Shown: positions 60,790-64,000 of the stretch, in pieces
Layout: each line of letters starts with the position of its first letter
Numbering within the stretch: position 1 is the first letter of the stretch
Assembly (NCBI GenBank): GCA_050246915.1
Contig: JBFWVD010000023.1
Coordinates: 1 to 64,000, forward strand
Length of the DNA: 64,000 nucleotides
DNA from: JBFWVD01 sp050246915
Lineage (GTDB): Bacteria > Actinomycetota > Acidimicrobiia > Acidimicrobiales > Ilumatobacteraceae
Direction of reading: 5' to 3'
Notes under the pieces: generated by a model
What the model saw: the letters and a program-made list of their open reading frames with translations, nothing else
What the model was told of the DNA's origin: nothing
Databases searched by the model: none
Program-made: the position numbers and the translations under genes

Positions 60790-62229
60790 ATGACCACTGC
60801 AGCCACCATCTTCGACAAGATCTACATCAACGGCGCGTGGGTGCCGTCGGCATCGTCCGCGACCTTGCCGATCATCGACTCGGTCACCGAGGAGATCATG
60901 GCGACGGTCCCCGACGGCAACGCCGCTGATGTTGCGGCGGCCGTGGCTGCTGCTCGCGCCGCGTTCGGGGGATGGGCATCGCAGGCCCCCGAGGAGCGGG
61001 CCAAGTACCTCAGCCGCATCGGTGATGCGCTGTCGGCACGCGTCGACGAGGTTGCCACCATCATCAGCCGCGAGACGGGCATGACCAAGAAGCTGGCCAA
61101 GGCCATCCAGGTCGGGTTGCCCCTCACCCATTTCGCTGAGGCCGCCCGCCTCGCCGAGGCCTTCCCGACCACCGAGGAGCTCGGCAACTCACTCGTCGTT
61201 CGGGAACCGATCGGCGTCGTGGCCTGCATCACGCCGTGGAACTATCCGTTGCACCAGATCTGCGCCAAGGTCGCCTACGCCATGGCCGCCGGTTGCACCG
61301 TCGTGCTCAAGCCGAGTGAGCTCGCGCCGGTCGATGCGTTCATCCTCGCCTCGATCATCGACGAGGTCGGGCTGCCCGCCGGTGTGTTCAACCTCGTGTG
61401 CGGAACCGGTCCGGTGGTGGGTGAGGCCATGGCCTCGCATCCCGACGTCGACATGGTGAGCTTCACCGGCTCGGGCCGGGCTGGTAAGCGGGTCATGGCA
61501 CTGGCCGCCGAGACCATCAAGCGCGTCGCGCTCGAACTCGGTGGCAAGTCCGTCAACCTCATCTGCGAGGACGTCGACGATGCCACCTTCTCCAAGGCCA
61601 TCAAGGGCGCAATCGGCAAGGCGTTCCTCAACTCAGGTCAGACCTGCTCGGCGCTCACGCGACTGTTGGTGCCGAAGGCTCGTGTGGCCGAAGCGGAGCA
61701 GATCGCCGCAGCGTCGTGCGGTTCGATGGTGGTCGGCGATCCGTTCGCTGATGGCGTGCACTTCGGTCCGCTCGCGTCGGCCGCACAGCGTGAGCGGGTC
61801 CAGGGTTACATCGCCAAGGGCATCGAAGAAGGTGCACGCGTCGTCATCGGCGGCCTCGGCGCTCCCGATGGGCTCGACACTGGCTTCTTCGTGAAGCCGA
61901 CGATCTTCTCCGACGTGACCCCCGAGATGACCATCGCGCAGGAAGAGATCTTCGGCCCGGTGCTGTGCATCATCGGCTACGCCGATGAGGACGACGCGAT
62001 CCGCATCGCCAACGGCACCATCTACGGGCTCGACGGCGGTGTCGTTGCCGCCACCGAGGAGCATGCGCTGGCCGTTGCTCGTCGCCTGCGCACCGGCCAG
62101 GTGGCCATCAACTTCGGGGCGTACAACGCGCTGGCTCCGTTCGGTGGCTACAAGCAGTCCGGCCTCGGGCGCGAGTACGGCCACCACGGCTACGCCGAGT
62201 TCTTGGAGACCAAGGCCATTCAGCGCTGA
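60790..62229 (+). CDS. NAD(P)-dependent aldehyde dehydrogenase
   Basis: 479 residues. ALDH signatures: ITPWNYPLHQI, FTGSGRAGKRVM, ELGGKS (with active Glu) and NSGQTCSALTR (catalytic Cys), EEIFGPVL, and FGGYKQSGLGREYG. It oxidises an aldehyde to a carboxylate. The start ATG 60790 has a GAGGACA-like site. Probably co-transcribed with the phosphotransferase. Followed by a repeat with a strong hairpin before the convergent TetR gene. Confidence 0.94.
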   Translation: MTTAATIFDKIYINGAWVPSASSATLPIIDSVTEEIMATVPDGNAADVAAAVAAARAAFGGWASQAPEERAKYLSRIGDALSARVDEVATIISRETGMTKKLAKAIQVGLPLTHFAEAARLAEAFPTTEELGNSLVVREPIGVVACITPWNYPLHQICAKVAYAMAAGCTVVLKPSELAPVDAFILASIIDEVGLPAGVFNLVCGTGPVVGEAMASHPDVDMVSFTGSGRAGKRVMALAAETIKRVALELGGKSVNLICEDVDDATFSKAIKGAIGKAFLNSGQTCSALTRLLVPKARVAEAEQIAAASCGSMVVGDPFADGVHFGPLASAAQRERVQGYIAKGIEEGARVVIGGLGAPDGLDTGFFVKPTIFSDVTPEMTIAQEEIFGPVLCIIGYADEDDAIRIANGTIYGLDGGVVAATEEHALAVARRLRTGQVAINFGAYNALAPFGGYKQSGLGREYGHHGYAEFLETKAIQR

Positions 62230-62230
62230 G

Positions 62231-62319
62231 GCTCGAGGCGCCAGCCTCGCGCTGACTCCCGTGTCTCGCGAGGTTTGGCCGTTTCGTACCGCGTGGCGGC
62301 ACACAACGGCCGAACCTCG
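62231..62319. repeat. Dispersed intergenic repeat, copy A (with hairpin)
   Basis: About 89 bp running from GCTCGAGGCGCC to GAACCTCG, between the convergent ALDH and TetR genes. Its right part folds as CGAGGTTTGGCCGTT (62269-62283) paired with AACGGCCGAACCTCG (62305-62319), one mismatch in 15, loop 21 nt. A second, clearly related copy lies at 63451-63540. It may act as a bidirectional terminator or be a REP-like element. Confidence 0.75.
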
Positions 62320-62332
62320 ACAAGCGCAGCGA

Positions 62333-62950
62333 TCAGTTGCCGCGGGGGGCACGCAACAACGTGTGCGTGCTGAGCGTGATCCAATGATCCATGGCCGCGT
62401 CCACCTCGGCGCGGTTCTCGGTCGCCAGTAGGTCGAGTAGCAACCCACGGGTCACGGCCACCCCGAGTCGCGCGTAGGCGCGCGCCTCATCAGCAGGAAC
62501 GCCCATGGCCTCGGCCATCGCTGCGGCCGGGCCCACCCAGTTGTCGACGATGCCGTCGAGGAAGCCGCTCATCGCCGACCGTCCTTGCAGTGCCTGTCCG
62601 TACAGCTCGAAGAACAACTTCTCGTTTGGCCACAGCGACGGATCGGAGAGGTGCCGCCACCACGCGCGCATCGAGTCCTCGAGCGACAACGTCGGGTCGG
62701 GGACCACAGTCTCCAAAATCGTTCGTTGACGAACCTCGACTTCGTGAACGATGGCGATCCGCAGGCCCTCTTTGGAGCCGAAGTGGTGGATGAGCATGCG
62801 GTGGCTGGTCCCCAGTTCGCCCGCCAACTGTCGCAGTGACAGGTCGGTCAGCCCGTGGTTGGCCACGTAGTCGATGGCGGCCTCGAGTAGGTGCTGACGC
62901 GCTTGTCCGGGGGCCACGAGAAATGCAGTGTACCTAGCTGGGGCTGACAT
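62333..62950 (-). CDS. TetR-family transcriptional regulator
   Basis: Up to 205 residues. Helix-turn-helix: LLEAAIDYVANHGLTDLSLRQ, LAGELGTSHRMLIHHFGSKEGL. The ligand domain (about 75-200) is typical helical. The annotated ATG 62950 lies inside the palindrome that should be its operator, so a start at GTG 62917 (VAPGQARQ) is a real alternative. It diverges from the SRPBCC gene. Confidence 0.9.
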   Translation of the reverse strand: MSAPARYTAFLVAPGQARQHLLEAAIDYVANHGLTDLSLRQLAGELGTSHRMLIHHFGSKEGLRIAIVHEVEVRQRTILETVVPDPTLSLEDSMRAWWRHLSDPSLWPNEKLFFELYGQALQGRSAMSGFLDGIVDNWVGPAAAMAEAMGVPADEARAYARLGVAVTRGLLLDLLATENRAEVDAAMDHWITLSTHTLLRAPRGN

Positions 62951-62967
62951 GTACCATTTGGTACATG
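62948..62967. promoter_or_regulatory. TetR operator covering both divergent start codons
   Basis: Perfect inverted repeat CATGTACC-ATTT-GGTACATG. The left arm contains the TetR ATG (complement) and the right arm the ATG of the SRPBCC gene. This is the obvious binding site for the TetR product. Confidence 0.7.
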
Positions 62968-63447
62968 CAGTTTCTGTACAGACCCAGAGCAGTCACCGTT
63001 TCCATCGATGTTCCTCACGATCGAGAACAGGTCTTCGACTTCCTCGACGTGATGGCCAACCACGAACCGTTCAACGACCATCTCATGCGCAACTGGCAGT
63101 ACTCCGGACCACCCAGTGGAGTCGGATCAAAGGCCCGAGTGGCCACCCGCGCCCTCGGGATGAGCGACAACGTGATGATCGAAGTCACCGAGTCCGAGCG
63201 TCCCTGTCGCATCGTCGAGCGCAACTATGCCGAGAAGGCGGGTCGGCTCGGCCAAGGCACCTATCTGCTCGACGCGCTCGCCGTCGGGGGAACGCGCATC
63301 ACGTTCGAGTACCGCTGGATCGTCGCTCCGCTCATCGATCGGCTCACCGCCCCGATGGCGCGTGCGTTCATCCGCCGCAACAACAAACTCGCCTTGTGCC
63401 GACTCGCCGAGCAACTCTCGTTGCCACGGCTCGCTGGTCGGTCCTGA
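62965..63447 (+). CDS. SRPBCC-family protein (polyketide cyclase-like)
   Basis: 160 residues with one START-like fold: VTVSIDVPHDREQVFDFLDV, then VGSKARVATRALG, ECPCRIVERNY-like RPCRIVERNYAEK and FEYRWIVAPLIDRL. Ligand-binding or cyclase role unknown. The ATG lies in the operator and there is no ribosome-binding site, implying a leaderless mRNA. Repressed by the divergent TetR, most likely. Confidence 0.87.
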   Translation: MQFLYRPRAVTVSIDVPHDREQVFDFLDVMANHEPFNDHLMRNWQYSGPPSGVGSKARVATRALGMSDNVMIEVTESERPCRIVERNYAEKAGRLGQGTYLLDALAVGGTRITFEYRWIVAPLIDRLTAPMARAFIRRNNKLALCRLAEQLSLPRLAGRS

Positions 63448-63450
63448 GCA

Positions 63451-63540
63451 GCTCGAGGCGCCGGTCTCCCGCTGGTTCCTGTGCCTCCTCGACGTTTGGC
63501 CTCCGTGTATCGCGTGGCGGCGAACAACGGACGAACCTCG
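63451..63540. repeat. Dispersed intergenic repeat, copy B
   Basis: About 90 bp, starting GCTCGAGGCGCC and ending GACGAACCTCG, closely similar along its length to copy A at 62231-62319 with one extra base near the middle. Here the hairpin arms pair less well. It again lies between convergent genes (SRPBCC and the cupin-like gene). Confidence 0.75.
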
Positions 63541-63558
63541 CGATGAGCATCGATGACC

Positions 63559-64000
63559 TCAGTCGGCGGGCTTGGCGATGCTCAGCAAGCGATTGTCGTG
63601 CCAGGGGCCACGCGGCGTGTCCCACGTGATCTCATAGGTCCCGATCAACCGGCTGAAGAACTCCACGGACGCATAGCCATTCGGCCCAGCGACGATGGGT
63701 CCGTACATCTCATTGGGGCTGGCGGTCATCACGGTGCCCACGCCGCGCTCGATGCCGAACTCGTCGGTGATCGATCCGTCGAGCAACACCTCGAAGCGAT
63801 AGCAGTCGTGACTGTGGCGCGGGAGCATGTACCCGGCCGGAGCCTTGAATACCGCAGCCGCTGGCGTCTCGGGATCGTCGGGATCGCCGAGCGCCACCAT
63901 CGTGTATGCCATGCCGTCATATCCGGAGTTCACGAAGCCATCCACCAACGGCTGCAGATACGGCCGCGGCACCTTGTTCCAGAACGACTCGTTGTGGATC
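63559..64000 (-). CDS. Cupin-like protein, N-terminus beyond the window
   Basis: The frame is open to the right edge: upstream of residue Val (GTG 63972) it continues as IHNESFWNKVPRPY, so the gene starts outside. The visible 147 residues have cupin traits: AGYMLPRHSHDCYRFEVLLDG with the metal-type HxH and Glu, and later NEMYGPIVAGPNGYASVEFF. Function unknown; perhaps a dioxygenase-type or sensor cupin. Convergent with the SRPBCC gene. Confidence 0.7.
   Translation of the reverse strand, partial: IHNESFWNKVPRPYLQPLVDGFVNSGYDGMAYTMVALGDPDDPETPAAAVFKAPAGYMLPRHSHDCYRFEVLLDGSITDEFGIERGVGTVMTASPNEMYGPIVAGPNGYASVEFFSRLIGTYEITWDTPRGPWHDNRLLSIAKPAD

Overview
The window is about 64 kb of a GC-rich, gene-dense chromosome. 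The gene content fits an actinobacterium, most likely of the Acidimicrobiia/Ilumatobacter type. Pointers are an MtrA-MtrB-LpqB-like cluster, a DtxR-family iron regulator, an SLGIGSLK-type encapsulin cargo tag, a DUF3040-like membrane protein, DUF2277, many GTG starts and many 4-bp ATGA/GTGA gene overlaps. This placement is inferred from gene content only; no rRNA, tRNA, CRISPR array, insertion sequence or prophage was seen.

Left part (1-12.9 kb), signalling and ammonium. The start of an aminotransferase gene runs off the left edge and diverges from a multi-pass membrane protein. On the minus strand glnK, amtB, a short winged-helix regulator, a DUF4118 histidine kinase and an OmpR-type response regulator lie head to tail. 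Two 32-residue membrane peptides diverge next to glnK. The second is coupled to a trehalose-phosphate-synthase-like (GT20) reading frame that has lost active-site residues and is cut by one in-frame TAG. Then follow an MtrAB-LpqB-like operon, a ClC channel, a MarR regulator and a universal stress protein.

12.9-30 kb, iron and trehalose. After a methyltransferase, a STAS protein, a VOC protein and a flavin monooxygenase comes an iron block: a DtxR-family regulator, bacterioferritin, efeO-efeB, and encapsulated ferritin plus encapsulin. Three near-identical 12-bp palindromes (TAGGnnnnCCTA) sit at the dtxR, efeO and encapsulin promoters. The encapsulin genes run into glgX-treY-treZ, which turn glycogen into trehalose and may have made the GT20 gene dispensable.

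30-49 kb, mixed metabolism: YihY-type membrane protein, PfkB kinase, SurE, a solitary ModA lipoprotein, a secreted GYWL-repeat protein broken at a G8 tract, PadR, two divergent AMP-forming acyl ligases, an ArsR-SRPBCC-EthD operon, an MFS exporter, fumarase, hydrolases and an LLM flavin enzyme.

49-64 kb, catabolism. A tightly overlapped trio encodes a DUF1537 sugar-acid kinase, a PdxA-family dehydrogenase and a LarA-like (DUF2088) protein. It is followed by an acyl ligase, DUF2277, P1 peptidase, TesB thioesterase, SDR/enoyl-CoA hydratase, an APH-type phosphotransferase, aldehyde dehydrogenase, TetR with a divergent SRPBCC gene, and a cupin-like protein cut by the right edge. Two copies of a roughly 90-bp hairpin-bearing repeat lie between convergent genes at the right end.
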